Counted from the stretch's first letter, positions 52,567-62,141 are shown. The stretch: DNA of 64,000 nt from Thalassotalea_B piscium_A (GCA_049347715.1 CP186339.1:3100001-3164000); one strand, 5' to 3'. The notes: generated by a model not told the origin, from the letters alone. A program made the numbers and translations.

Positions 52567-54265
52567 ACTATTAATACTATCAATGATAATTTCACGGTCA
52601 AATGCCTTATTGTTCGCTTGCCATACCGTATTTTGGTGTTTATCCGTTACAATTTCAGGGCGGCCTAAATGGTCCGTATGAACATAGTAGGTATTTTATC
52701 TTGGTACAAGCCAACGAGTTTTCCATTCAGGTAAATATACTCTTTCGTTATTTTACCATTTTTACTTTCTGCCAGTAATTGACCAGAAGCGCCATAGATA
52801 TAGTGGTATTGAGTACCATCAACAAGTGTTTTGCTAACACGCTTACCATGAGCATTGTAGGCATAGGTAGTTGTTTTACCATTAACCGTAGAAACGCTCA
52901 TGCGATTTTCTGCGTTATAAGTAAATTGTTTACTTAAATTCGCTGCTTCATCTGAGATGATATTACCATTATCGTCATAACCAAAAGTCCTGACTTCATT
53001 TCCATTATCGACTGATAACAAACGATTTGAATCACTACCAATAACATAGCTATCTGACTTAGTAAAAGTATTCCCAGATAAGCGATTACCTAGACTATCG
53101 TACTCGTAAGATTCTAAATCACTGCCTGCAATAGCAGTTAAGCGATTAAGTGCATCGTAATCAAAATTATGAATACGGTCATAACGTAAATTTTCAAGTG
53201 ATGTAATGTTACCAGACAAATTATATTGATAACTTAAGTCCTGAACGTTGGTCGATAAGATTCGCTCAATGTTAAGCTGATTATCGTATTGAATTGCACG
53301 TTGCTGCCCATTACCAAACATACAACCTTTCTCAGAACCAAAAGGTTTGTATACGATATTTTTTAGTAAGGTTTTTCCCTTTGTTTTAATATCAGTAACG
53401 TTACCAAGCTTGTCATATTTATACTCAACTTTCATACCACTAGGGTAATGAATATTTTTTAAACGACCAGCATTATCGTAGTGATGGCTTAACTTATATT
53501 TTTGCCCCGAAATCGTAACTTCTTTTTTATCTAGCTGACCTGTTTTATGGTATTTATACTCAGTTGTACCAGATAAATCAGTCACTGAACATAAACGACC
53601 AATACCATTTTTACAATCATCATAAGTATATTTGTGTAATACCTCACCTTGAGATGAAGATGATAATATGCGGTTCAAAGCATCATAGCTAAAGTTAAGC
53701 GTAGTAGCATCTGCTCTCGTCAATGATGTTTTTGACCAGATTCATTATAGGTAAAAATAGAAAGACCACTATCTGGGCTATTGATTTGAAGTAATTCACC
53801 AAAGTCGTTATAGCGATAAGTGGTTTGATTGCCTCTTGCATCAATAACTCTGGTAACTAAGTTTTACTTATTATAGTGATAGTAATTCGTTTGATTATCT
53901 GCATCAGTTTCAGATATTTTTCGATTGGGAGCATCATAACCATAAGAGGTAACATTTCCTTCGCCATCAATAGCTTCAATAATATTACTGTTTGCATCAT
54001 ATCGATAAGTCGAAAGTTGCTCACCACCACGAGAAACAGCCGTTACACGGCTAAGTGCATCAAACGATTTCTCAATATTAGTTGTATAGAGCGTTTCACT
54101 TAAATGTTTTTCACCATTAACACAGTCAGGTCGATTGTCTTCATTTTTACAATCAGAAAAATCCCAAGGATTACTATCATCACTGATGATTTTTTGCGTA
54201 ATATTACCCGCAGCATTCAGTGTAAAATCTAACGAATCGCCTAACGCATTAGTTGTGCCTGTTTT
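52000..54265 (-). pseudogene. Truncated, frameshifted Rhs/YD-repeat gene
   Basis: The whole stretch reads as YD repeats on the minus strand: first GTTNALGDSLDFTLNAAGN beside 54260, then repeats such as YRYDANSNIIEAIDGEGN and YNYDALNRL-type units. It is open from 53723 to 52665 (352 codons). Defects: it starts mid-gene at the repeat edge; a TAA interrupts near 53866; one base is missing in an A run near 53735 (Q-K then TSLTRADATT); one base is missing near 52680, just before YYVHTDHLGRPEIVTD. The parent protein would be a large secreted polymorphic toxin. The decay is recent enough that all frames are easily joined. Confidence 0.85.
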
Positions 54266-54583
54266 GCCAGTCGCACATTACAATGCTCTATTGACGAAGT
54301 GCATAAACTCGCTCCCCCTTGCATTTTACATTGGAATTTAAATCACTTTGTCGTACTTACTAAAGTTTCAGGCAAGGGTGAAGAATTTTATATTAACTAC
54401 CCTGTCGTTGGTAAACGTGTATTAACTGCTGAGAATTGAGTAAACACTTTACTGGCGTTTGTTTAGAACTTCCCCCTACTAGCAAGTGTGAAGTAAAACA
54501 AGAACAAGCCCCAATGAAGTTCACGCAATTGTGAATTCAATGTCTGGGTTAAAATTAGCGCAGGTAAAAATAATGGGTGTTAT
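54260..54583 (+). repeat. 324-base direct repeat, copy B (C39 exporter remnant)
   Basis: Same orientation and nearly the same sequence as 50519-50842. Relative to copy A it has an extra in-frame stop (GAG AAT TGA instead of GAG AAT TTA), so it encodes nothing intact. Its left edge is the point where the Rhs pseudogene is cut off; its right edge runs into unrelated sequence near the receptor gene terminator. Confidence 0.9.
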
Positions 54584-54670
54584 AACTCTTTGCTCACTGG
54601 ATTAGCGATAGGCTTTGCTTGAGTTTAGTAGTTCGTGATTTAAAAGCTAGATGAATTAAATAAGTAATAA

Positions 54671-54698
54671 AAAAACCACGCCTATTGACGTGGTTTTT
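54671..54698 (-). terminator. Terminator after the TonB-dependent receptor gene
   Basis: AAAAACCACG (54671-54680) pairs with CGTGGTTTTT (54689-54698). On the minus strand it is followed by a run of seven T. Confidence 0.85.
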
Positions 54699-54728
54699 AG
54701 TTAACTAAAACTTGTTAATTATAGATAA

Positions 54729-57305
54729 TTAAAAGTTATATGTAGCTTTTACGTAGTAGTAACCGCCATTGTAATCAAATGGACCACTTTCATAATAGAT
54801 AGCACCACTCCAATTATTTGCTGCTTGTACTTTTTGAGCTTCTTGATCAAAAATGTTCATCGCACCTACTGAAAAGGTTAACGCATCACTGAAGAAGTAA
54901 CTCACTTCTGCATCAAAAGTTACAGCTGAATCAGCCGTTTCAGACTCTTCAGGTGTTGTACCATCAGCATGCGTTGCATAGTATTCACCAAAGTAGTTAG
55001 CACGTACAAACATACTCACTTCTTCCCACGATTGTGACATAGTTAACGTACCACGATGTGCTGGAATACCATCTTCTAAACGATCAATTTTACCTTGATT
55101 GGTTGTTAATGGGTTAAAAGCATCAACCTTAGTATCTGTCCAGTTATACGCTAAACTAAAATGCGTATCGCCATCCATAAGTTCCATACTGTAGTTCGCA
55201 ACTAAATCTAACCCTTGAGTTGTTGTATCAAAGTCATTAGAAAAATAAGCAACTGCAGAGATTAATGATGGATTACTCACGCCAGCAGCTTCTAAAGCAG
55301 CATAATCTGCCTCATTCACATTAATTTGACTAGATTGCGCAATACGATCAGTTACTTCAATATTGTAGTAATCGGCAGTCATGAAGAAGTCACCGCTACT
55401 AAAGACAATACCTGCCGCATAACTTACTGATTCTTCAGGTGTTAACTCTTTACCACCGTAGAATGCCGCAAGTGGATCAGTTGGCGGCGCTGTAAAACTT
55501 TGAATTAACTCACCTTCAACCATTGAAGTGGCTGTATTTACAACATTAGCTTGACCAACAGTTGGTGCTCTAAACCCTGTACTGTGCGAGGCACGTAATG
55601 AAATTTCATCGTTTAATTCAAATTGTGCAGTTAACTTGTAGTTAAGCGTGTCACCAAAGGTAGTAAAGTCTTCATAACGTAAGGCGGCTCCAAGTAGTAA
55701 CGCTTCTGTCACTTGCGCTTCAACATCAGCATATAATGCATAACTACGACGCGTATTTATACCTTGAGCTTCTGGACCAAAACCTTTAAAACCATGTGAA
55801 CCAATATTAAAACCTTGTGAAGCATAAGGTCCTGCTTGCCATGACGCTTCTTCACCTGCTGTAATTTCAAAGCTTTCTTCACGCCATTCTGCACCTAATG
55901 CAACATTAATAGGATCTTCTAAACCAGCATCGAATCCTTTAACAATATCAAAATTAAAGCTTTTCTCTAACTGCGTATAGCCACCTGTTTCAAAATCTAC
56001 CGGTGTAGATAAACCTAATGAAGGGTTAAGTGTATTATTTAGTATGAAAGTAGAAGCACTTTGGCCAACAGTACCACTTAAGTCATAATACCATTCATTT
56101 AAAAATCCTGACTTGAATTCACCTTTAGTACCGGCAGTAAAAGAGGTATCGGTAATATTACCCCCAAAAACAGGCGTGTAACCACCTGGCATAATTTGGT
56201 TCATCGCAAAACAGTTTGGATCAGCTACCATGGCTTGATAGGCTGCGCTATCAAGTACGTTACCATCACTACCATCGGCATTTTTAGGAATAGCGACTAC
56301 AGCACAAGTGCGTTCAGCCCCCTGAGATTGAGCGACATCCCCAACGAGTAATGTTTCCCCACCATCATTAGAAAATACGTTGCTACGGTTGTGAGGGTTA
56401 CGATAGTAGAATCCACCTTTGGCATCTCTTTCCGAATAGTTACCAAACATGTAAAATTCTTTATCGTCACCTAAATCAAGACCTACATTGGCAAATATAG
56501 TGATGTCGTCGTTGATTTCAGGATTACCCCAAATCATCGCAGGATCTTCAATGTAAGTATTTCCTTGAGCAGCTAAATTTGCAGCATCAGGACGTTGTAC
56601 ACTTCGGCTTGTTGCATCAGCATTCTTTAATTGAAAACTTAAATTAACAAAACCATCTTTGGTGAAAGGTAAGCCAATATTACCATCTACAATAGTACTG
56701 GTACCGTCACCTTCATAGTACTCGCCATGCTTAACTGATAATGAACCGCCATCTGAATCATCTTTCAAGACAAAGTTCATAACACCAGCGATAGCATCTG
56801 AACCATATTGAGCCGCGGCACCATCACGCAAAACTTCAACTTGTTTAAGTGCAACACTTGGGATCACTGAAATATCTGGTCCTTGCGAACCATCATTAAC
56901 ACCCCCACCTTGGAATACGATAACTGACGCACGATGACGACGTTTACCGTTTAATAAGATCAAGGTGCTATCAGATGATAAACCACGTAAGTTTACTGGG
57001 CGTATTAATGTTCCAGCATCACTAATCGGTTGTTGACGAACGTTGAAAGATGGTACAGCCCCTTGCAGCATATCAAGCATATCACTTGATGCACTATGAC
57101 CTAACTCATCTCCTCCAACAATATCAACCGGCACTGGTGATTCAGCAACCGAACGTGGCGCTGAGCGAGAACCAACAACGGCAATACGTTCAACATCATT
57201 TTCTTTTTCAGCAGCATTACCTTCAGCTGCATATGATGGGGCAACAGTACCTAACGCTAACCCAACTGCAATGGCTAACGTTCCAGCACGATATTTTATA
57301 GACAT
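54729..57305 (-). CDS. TonB-dependent outer-membrane receptor
   Basis: 858 aa with a signal peptide (about 1-27, ending SYAAEG). The plug domain lies at about 40-185 (ERIAVVGSRSAPRSVAESPV as TonB-box-like start, NLRGLSSDSTLILLNGKRR, EVLRDGAAAQYGSDAIAGVM) and a 22-strand barrel ends in YYVKATYNF with the terminal Phe needed for assembly. It imports a scarce or large solute using TonB energy. The subclass is that of large marine receptors for carbohydrates or peptides rather than a classical siderophore receptor, but the ligand cannot be read from the sequence. No partner genes adjoin it. Confidence 0.9.
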   Translation of the reverse strand: MSIKYRAGTLAIAVGLALGTVAPSYAAEGNAAEKENDVERIAVVGSRSAPRSVAESPVPVDIVGGDELGHSASSDMLDMLQGAVPSFNVRQQPISDAGTLIRPVNLRGLSSDSTLILLNGKRRHRASVIVFQGGGVNDGSQGPDISVIPSVALKQVEVLRDGAAAQYGSDAIAGVMNFVLKDDSDGGSLSVKHGEYYEGDGTSTIVDGNIGLPFTKDGFVNLSFQLKNADATSRSVQRPDAANLAAQGNTYIEDPAMIWGNPEINDDITIFANVGLDLGDDKEFYMFGNYSERDAKGGFYYRNPHNRSNVFSNDGGETLLVGDVAQSQGAERTCAVVAIPKNADGSDGNVLDSAAYQAMVADPNCFAMNQIMPGGYTPVFGGNITDTSFTAGTKGEFKSGFLNEWYYDLSGTVGQSASTFILNNTLNPSLGLSTPVDFETGGYTQLEKSFNFDIVKGFDAGLEDPINVALGAEWREESFEITAGEEASWQAGPYASQGFNIGSHGFKGFGPEAQGINTRRSYALYADVEAQVTEALLLGAALRYEDFTTFGDTLNYKLTAQFELNDEISLRASHSTGFRAPTVGQANVVNTATSMVEGELIQSFTAPPTDPLAAFYGGKELTPEESVSYAAGIVFSSGDFFMTADYYNIEVTDRIAQSSQINVNEADYAALEAAGVSNPSLISAVAYFSNDFDTTTQGLDLVANYSMELMDGDTHFSLAYNWTDTKVDAFNPLTTNQGKIDRLEDGIPAHRGTLTMSQSWEEVSMFVRANYFGEYYATHADGTTPEESETADSAVTFDAEVSYFFSDALTFSVGAMNIFDQEAQKVQAANNWSGAIYYESGPFDYNGGYYYVKATYNF

Positions 57306-57552
57306 GTTATTTCCTTCCTAGACTTAAATATATTATTTTTATGTTTTTTTATGTTTTTATTTGGTGCTTAAATATTTATGCATATTAATAAATATGTCAG
57401 TAATTAAAATTAAGCTACTATTGTTATAGAACAGCATCCTACCCATTACAAGTGATAAATAATAACCTCTTCGATGACTTATCCACATAATGTCATCAGC
57501 TATTTTTTAGACTAGTAGGTATAAAAAAAACTGTTTTCTAAGCATTCCTAGA

Positions 57553-57584
57553 AAAATCAATACCTCTAAAGGAGTATTGATTTT
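57553..57584. terminator. Orphan hairpin AAAATCAATAC/GTATTGATTTT
   Basis: Perfect 11-base stem (57553-57563 with 57574-57584) and 10-base loop in the receptor/PEP-CTERM gap, with a terminator-like shape but no gene to end. It may mark an undetected small RNA or a lost gene. Confidence 0.45.
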
Positions 57585-57800
57585 AGGTGACATCCGATGC
57601 AGTTCGTATTTCTTGCTTTTTTCTCACGCAAAATTTAATGATATTAATGCGGTGAATAGTAAGAATAGGTAAAAATATTATTTTTAAATAACCACGAAAA
57701 ACATGGTAAATGATTGATATTAACAATGTATTTACATTGAATATTTTATACGAAACAAAAAAAGGTCCATTTCCCCATCTTTATTCTCAATAATTAGCTT

Positions 57801-57847
57801 TAAAAATGAATAACAACAACAAAAACCAGTATATTTATTCATTTTTA
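57801..57847. repeat. Inverted repeat TAAAAATGAATAA/TTATTCATTTTTA
   Basis: 13-base perfect arms at 57801-57813 and 57835-57847, extended outward by AGCT on both sides with a two-base interruption. The 21-base loop is A-rich. Could be a terminator on either strand or the relic of a small element. Confidence 0.45.
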
Positions 57848-58211
57848 GCTTATTTAGTAACTGTCCCCCCATCAAAAGTAAAAGCTTTTAATTATCTCGC
57901 AAAGAAAATTTACGAATAGCCTAATATTGGCAATAACCTTTACAAGACTTTGATAGGTTAAAAAAGAGGAGAATAATGCTGATTCTAAATATGGTCTTGG
58001 CTGCAGATCCTGTTTATCTAGGTTCCCTTGATGTCTATATAGAGCTAATACCTCAAAAAAAATAGCATTAGCACACTGTAGTACAAAAAACATACAACAC
58101 TTTGATAATGCTACTTTTTATCTCGTTTTAGTGTCAGGTTTTTTTACACTCCTAATTGATTAATTCAAAAAAAATAAACGTAACCATATGATAATAAAAG
58201 GTAAAACACAA

Positions 58212-58229
58212 TTGGCATAAGCTATGCTT
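58212..58229 (+). promoter_or_regulatory. Candidate sigma-54 promoter of the PEP-CTERM gene
   Basis: TTGGCATAAGCTATGCTT: GG at 58214-58215, ten bases, GC at 58226-58227. The expected start is near 58239, 34 bases before the ATG. PEP-CTERM systems are known to include a sigma-54-dependent regulator (PrsR), so this promoter type makes sense here. Confidence 0.6.
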
Positions 58230-58272
58230 TATTTAGTACAAGCGTTCAAAATAATAATAGAAAGGAAGTTTT

Positions 58273-59097
58273 ATGAAATCTAAATATTTATCTCTTACCG
58301 CTGCCGCTGCATTATTAGCTATGAGTAGCTTTGCAAACACAGCTAATGCTAGTTTACTTCTAGACCGTGGTTTGCCAACTGATAATTTAAATAATGCCAG
58401 TGGTGATAATCGTAGTAATGTTTCATGGGAGTGGGGTGATGTAAATACCTTTGCAGGTGATACATTTACCGTCAGCGGTACAGACTCTTGGAAAGTGGAT
58501 ACCATAACCACATGGGTTACAGGTAGCAAGGAACAAAACTTTTGGCTTGGTGATAAATATGGTTCTTTAGAATTATTTTTTGGTGAATTTGGTAGTGATC
58601 TTACCCAACTATTAACGGGTAATTTTGTCGAAAACACTAATACTACAGATAATAGCAATATCACCATTACTAAAGTTAATTATGCAAATGGTGATTTATA
58701 CCAAGGTTCAAGTGGTTCTATGATCAGTTTATACCAAATTGATTGGGCCGTAGATTTAACATTAGAAGCAGGAAAAGAGTACGCTTTTGGTGCTGATGGT
58801 CAAGGTCGTAACGACGAGCAGTTTTGGTTTAACCTTGCATCTAATGCCGCATTATCTGGTTCACCTCAAGAAGGTGCTGATGACTTAGTACATGCATGGG
58901 AAAACGGTAGTTATCTTGGTTCTTGGGATACAAATAGCTCTAGCCTTGCAGGAACTGCTTATAACGGCGGTTGGGATAAAAGCAGCGATATTAATGTTCA
59001 ATTACATGGTTCAGTTGATGTACCAGAACCTTCAACATTAGCTATTTTTGCTTTAGCCCTTGTGGGTTTAGGATCTCGTAGATTCAATAAAAAATAA
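58273..59097 (+). CDS. PEP-CTERM surface protein, 274 aa
   Basis: Signal peptide (about 1-26, ending ANA), a beta-rich acidic and Trp/Gly-rich body, and the C-terminal signal VPEPSTLAIFALALVGLGSRR with a final basic tail. The signal marks it for exosortase processing and, in biofilm-forming species, for export with exopolysaccharide. The body (DRGLPTDNLNNASGDN, SWEWGDVNTFAGDTFTVSG, ADGQGRNDEQFWFNLAS) resembles other PEP-CTERM proteins of unknown function. It is Ser/Thr/Asn-rich with almost no cysteine. Preceded by a sigma-54-like promoter and followed by a terminator, so it is transcribed alone. The exosortase itself is not in this window. Confidence 0.88.
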   Translation: MKSKYLSLTAAAALLAMSSFANTANASLLLDRGLPTDNLNNASGDNRSNVSWEWGDVNTFAGDTFTVSGTDSWKVDTITTWVTGSKEQNFWLGDKYGSLELFFGEFGSDLTQLLTGNFVENTNTTDNSNITITKVNYANGDLYQGSSGSMISLYQIDWAVDLTLEAGKEYAFGADGQGRNDEQFWFNLASNAALSGSPQEGADDLVHAWENGSYLGSWDTNSSSLAGTAYNGGWDKSSDINVQLHGSVDVPEPSTLAIFALALVGLGSRRFNKK

Positions 59098-59124
59098 GAC
59101 ATTTATTACACAGTGATAAAACAG

Positions 59125-59152
59125 AAAAGCACTTATTATTAAGTGCTTTTTT
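59125..59152 (+). terminator. Terminator after the PEP-CTERM gene
   Basis: AAAAGCACTTA (59125-59135) pairs with TAAGTGCTTTT (59140-59150) around TTAT, followed by more T. Confidence 0.88.
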
Positions 59153-59177
59153 ATTGTCTTGTTAAAGACCAAAAATC

Positions 59178-59489
59178 TTATAATTCAAAATCACCAAAAT
59201 CGACATCTTCTTTAGTACAGATCACTGGCTTTGGAGATTGGTCAAGTAATGATGGTTGCTCTATTTTAACTTCTATAGGTTCAACTTTTGCCTTAACGCC
59301 ATTTTCTTTGCGTTTTTTACGTTGTTGACAGCGTTTTATAACTTTTTGTTTATCATCAGATGTAAGATGAATCCATGTTTGCCTTTCTTCTCTCGAACGG
59401 AAACACCCTTTACATAGGCCTTTATCATCTGATTGGCAAATACCGATGCAAGGACTAGGAACATCAAAAAACTCTAATTGCATACTCAT
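59178..59489 (-). CDS. DUF1289 protein
   Basis: 103 aa. The N-terminal half is the DUF1289 motif: PCIGICQSDDKGLCKGCFRS with four cysteines in a C-x3-C ... C-x2-C arrangement that may bind a metal, then REERQTWIHLTSDDKQ and a basic RCQQRKKRK stretch. The C-terminal half (from about residue 62) is an acidic tail not usual for the family. Function unknown; cytosolic. Convergent with the PEP-CTERM gene. Confidence 0.85.
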   Translation of the reverse strand: MSMQLEFFDVPSPCIGICQSDDKGLCKGCFRSREERQTWIHLTSDDKQKVIKRCQQRKKRKENGVKAKVEPIEVKIEQPSLLDQSPKPVICTKEDVDFGDFEL

Positions 59490-59827
59490 ATTGTCATACC
59501 ATTTAGCATAATAAATGTACCTAACATAAAAAAAGCGATTAACTAAACTATCGAACGCTTAATTTGCAAAAGCACTACCCTCACTACAAAACCCTATTAA
59601 AAATCACCCTGTTGAGCAATATTTATTCTAAAGATTAGCATCTAGTTTCTCTGTACGATTTTCAAGCTTATCGGATGGGAGCCATAAACAGAGCCAGATA
59701 AAGATTAGGTTTGAGACAGTTAGGGCGGAAAAATACTATAGATAAGCGCATGTAAAGTCAATAATTGATCGTGTTACAAGGCTGTATACGACCAATTATT
59801 TATTAATAAACAAAGTATTAAGATGAT
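59490..59827. other. Intergenic region between DUF1289 and the GntR gene
   Basis: About 340 bases, no gene seen. At 59763-59797 the imperfect palindrome AATTGATCGTGTTACA...TGTATACGACCAATT can form a hairpin. It follows the GntR gene stop, so it may be its terminator. The GTATAC core also resembles GntR-type operators. Confidence 0.5.
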
Positions 59828-60493
59828 TTAATTATTCTTTTCTCGCTCAGTCAAAAAAGCTTTTATTTCATCACGAGAGCCTAAAATATGTTTTTTTAAT
59901 ACCGCAACAGCCTTATCAATTTCTTTTGCTTTGCATAACTCAAGTAATTCATTATGCTCAGATTCTGCTTTTGAAATCCCACCAGCCCAAAGTAAATGCA
60001 TACGAATATAACGATCAGAGTTTTTATTTAAGATATTAACTAAATCTTGTGTCTGAGGTCGCTGCGCACCAGAGTATAAACAGTTGTGATAACTAGAATT
60101 GAGTGCACTCCAAGTATTAACCGCATTTTCTTTACCTAAAGCTCGTGCTAATTCTGATAATAATACGCTCGCCTCTGCCAATGTTTCTTCACTAAGGTTA
60201 GGAATTGAATCCGCCAATAAGTCTGCTTCAAGCATTGCACGTAATTCAAAGAGTTCATCTACTTGATCAATATTCAACTCAGTGGCTGTAGCACCTTTAT
60301 GAGGTTCAAAAGAAACAAGACCTTCGGCTTCTAACTGCAACAATGCTTCACGAACGGGTATTCGACTCACATTTAACTCTTCGGCTAATGCAGCTTGACG
60401 TAATGCTTGACCGGCTTTGATTTCACCATTAAGAATTTTTTCTCTTAGTGTTTCAACAACTAGCTGAGTTCTGGTTTTAAATACTATGCTCAT
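59828..60493 (-). CDS. GntR-family (FadR/FCD) transcription regulator
   Basis: 221 aa. The winged helix (about 8-72) has LREKILNGEIKAGQALRQAA, then ELNVSRIPVREALLQLEAEG, the classic GntR recognition segment. The FCD ligand domain (about 78-210) has VDELFELRAMLEADL and histidines in SSYHNCLYSGA and LKKHIL that usually bind a metal and a carboxylate effector. It lies at the end of the hydroxyproline cluster on the same strand but behind its own gap and a terminator, so it probably has its own promoter. Likely represses the cluster until hydroxyproline or an intermediate binds. Confidence 0.87.
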   Translation of the reverse strand: MSIVFKTRTQLVVETLREKILNGEIKAGQALRQAALAEELNVSRIPVREALLQLEAEGLVSFEPHKGATATELNIDQVDELFELRAMLEADLLADSIPNLSEETLAEASVLLSELARALGKENAVNTWSALNSSYHNCLYSGAQRPQTQDLVNILNKNSDRYIRMHLLWAGGISKAESEHNELLELCKAKEIDKAVAVLKKHILGSRDEIKAFLTEREKNN

Positions 60494-60553
60494 ACTTATT
60501 TTCCTAGATTAGTTGTTAACTATTATAAGGATTAGAAAAATAAACACAAAAGA

Positions 60554-60582
60554 AAAGGAGTTGTTGTCTAAATAACTCCTTT
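60554..60582 (-). terminator. Terminator between the dehydrogenase and GntR genes
   Basis: AAAGGAGTT (60554-60562) pairs with AACTCCTTT (60574-60582). On the minus strand TTTTCTTTT follows. Confidence 0.7.
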
Positions 60583-60595
60583 ATACATCAAAAAT

Positions 60596-62122
60596 CTACT
60601 TTTTTAACAAATAAGGTAAAAGCTGATTTGGCATGTTTTGATAACATATCGGTCGTTGAAAACGTTTTATAGCTTCACTACCTACAGAAGTTGACCGTAA
60701 GTTGGTTGAGGCGGGAAAAGGGCCGCCATGATTCATAGAAGCACATACTTCAACGCCTGTAGGCATTTGATTATAAATCAAACGTCCTACTTTATGTTCA
60801 ATGGCTCGTACAACAGCGAGACTTTCTGTCAAGTCAGCATCTGTAGCATGAATACTTGCCGTTAAATTACCTTTAACTAACGCAATAAAGGCCATCATTT
60901 CTTCGTGATTGTTACATCGTATAATTAATGCGCATGCACCAAACACTTCTTCATGTAAAATTTCATTTGCTTTAAATGTTTCAAAATCAGTGGCAAATAA
61001 TGCTGCTTGGCACAAATGTGATTTTTCAGCTTTTTGTCCTTGCGCTAACAAGGTTACATTATCAATTGTCTGCCATTGTTTCACTGATGTCTGGTAACTG
61101 GCTGCAATATCAGGAGTTAGCATAACACCTGCGGGTGAAGCTTGGATTGCTGACACTGCTGCTCGCTCAAAAGCTTGACTATGGCTGTCAGAAACATACA
61201 CCCAGATCCCTGGACTTGTACAAAATTGCCCTTGCCCCATTAACATTGATGCAACTAAAGCTTGCCCAAGGTCTTCAGCTTCTTGTTGCAACTTATTTGG
61301 CATTATAAACTGTGGATTTACACTGCCTAATTCCCCGTAAAATGGAATAGGCTCAGAGCGCTCGTTTATATGTCGTTGTAAAATCATTCCAACACGTTCA
61401 GAGCCAGTAAAACCAACCGCTTTAATTAAGGGATGACTAACTATTTGACTTGAGATATCGTAATTTTTTCCTTGAATAAGCGAGAAAACCTCTTGCTCAA
61501 ATCCACATATAGTTAATGCTTTACTGATGGCCTGAGCGACCAGTTCAGAAGTACCAGGATGTGCAGTATGTGCCTTCATTACCACAGGACATCCAGCTGC
61601 TAATGCTGATGCTGTGTCACCACCTGCGGTAGAAAAGGCTAACGGAAAATTACTCGCGCCAAACACAGCAACAACGCCTAAAGGCAAGTAACCTAAGCGA
61701 GTGTCAGGTTTAGGCAGTGGTGTTCTGTCTGGGTCAGCTAATTCAATCACCCCCTGATACTCACCTTGTTCTAGTAATGAAGCAAATAGCCCTAACTGCC
61801 CAACTGTACGACCTCTTTCCCCTTGAATTCTAGCCTGTGGTAAACCGGTTTCTTGGCAAGCCGTTTCAATAAGCTCATCACCTAATTCAATAATTTGCGC
61901 ACCTATAGTCCGTAATAAAGTAGCTCGTTCTTTGGCAGACTTTTGGCTATAGCGAGTAAAAACATTGTCAGCTGATTTAATGGCTTGTTCAACTTCATCA
62001 GTACTTGCCTCAGCAAACCGAGTTTTCATCGGCTGATTAAGTGCCGCATCAATAGCAACAAATCCTTCAGTAGTATCACCTAACCACTGTCCTGCAATTA
62101 AACTTTTTCCTGTTAATGACAT
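60596..62122 (-). CDS. 2,5-dioxovalerate (alpha-ketoglutarate semialdehyde) dehydrogenase
   Basis: NAD(P)-dependent aldehyde dehydrogenase, 508 aa. The catalytic cysteine is C301 in MGQGQFCTSPG and the general base E264 in FYGELGSVNP. VVAVFGASNFPLAFSTAGGD and the GCPVVMKAHTAHPGTSELV segment are typical of the ketoglutarate-semialdehyde subfamily rather than of succinate-semialdehyde enzymes. In the trans-4-hydroxyproline pathway it performs the last step, giving 2-oxoglutarate. It begins 19 bases after the epimerase gene stop, so the two are co-transcribed. Confidence 0.88.
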   Translation of the reverse strand: MSLTGKSLIAGQWLGDTTEGFVAIDAALNQPMKTRFAEASTDEVEQAIKSADNVFTRYSQKSAKERATLLRTIGAQIIELGDELIETACQETGLPQARIQGERGRTVGQLGLFASLLEQGEYQGVIELADPDRTPLPKPDTRLGYLPLGVVAVFGASNFPLAFSTAGGDTASALAAGCPVVMKAHTAHPGTSELVAQAISKALTICGFEQEVFSLIQGKNYDISSQIVSHPLIKAVGFTGSERVGMILQRHINERSEPIPFYGELGSVNPQFIMPNKLQQEAEDLGQALVASMLMGQGQFCTSPGIWVYVSDSHSQAFERAAVSAIQASPAGVMLTPDIAASYQTSVKQWQTIDNVTLLAQGQKAEKSHLCQAALFATDFETFKANEILHEEVFGACALIIRCNNHEEMMAFIALVKGNLTASIHATDADLTESLAVVRAIEHKVGRLIYNQMPTGVEVCASMNHGGPFPASTNLRSTSVGSEAIKRFQRPICYQNMPNQLLPYLLKK

Positions 62123-62141
62123 TTTTATACCTATTTAATTA

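Larger units (their letters stand above)
57306..58272. other. Nearly 1 kb non-coding region
   Basis: The largest gap of the window. It holds no convincing gene; a 73-codon frame on the minus strand lacks family features. Structured elements: a perfect 11-base hairpin at 57553-57584 and a 13-base inverted repeat at 57801-57847, both listed, and a sigma-54-like promoter at 58212-58229. The left end carries the receptor promoter. The right end has AAAGGAAG before the PEP-CTERM start. Confidence 0.6.

Noticed and set aside
53876..54341. Two plus-strand frames (75 and 68 codons)
   Set aside because: They run antisense to clear YD repeats of the Rhs pseudogene; the minus strand explains the sequence.
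57872..58093. 73-codon frame on the minus strand in the large gap
   Set aside because: No ribosome site, no family-like motif, odd composition and no conserved neighbour; likely chance.
58233..58667. 144-codon minus-strand frame
   Set aside because: Entirely antisense to the PEP-CTERM gene, which has a signal peptide, sorting signal, ribosome site and terminator.
59763..59797. Palindrome with GTATAC core as a GntR operator
   Set aside because: It lies downstream of the gntR stop, not in a promoter; a weak terminator is the simpler reading.
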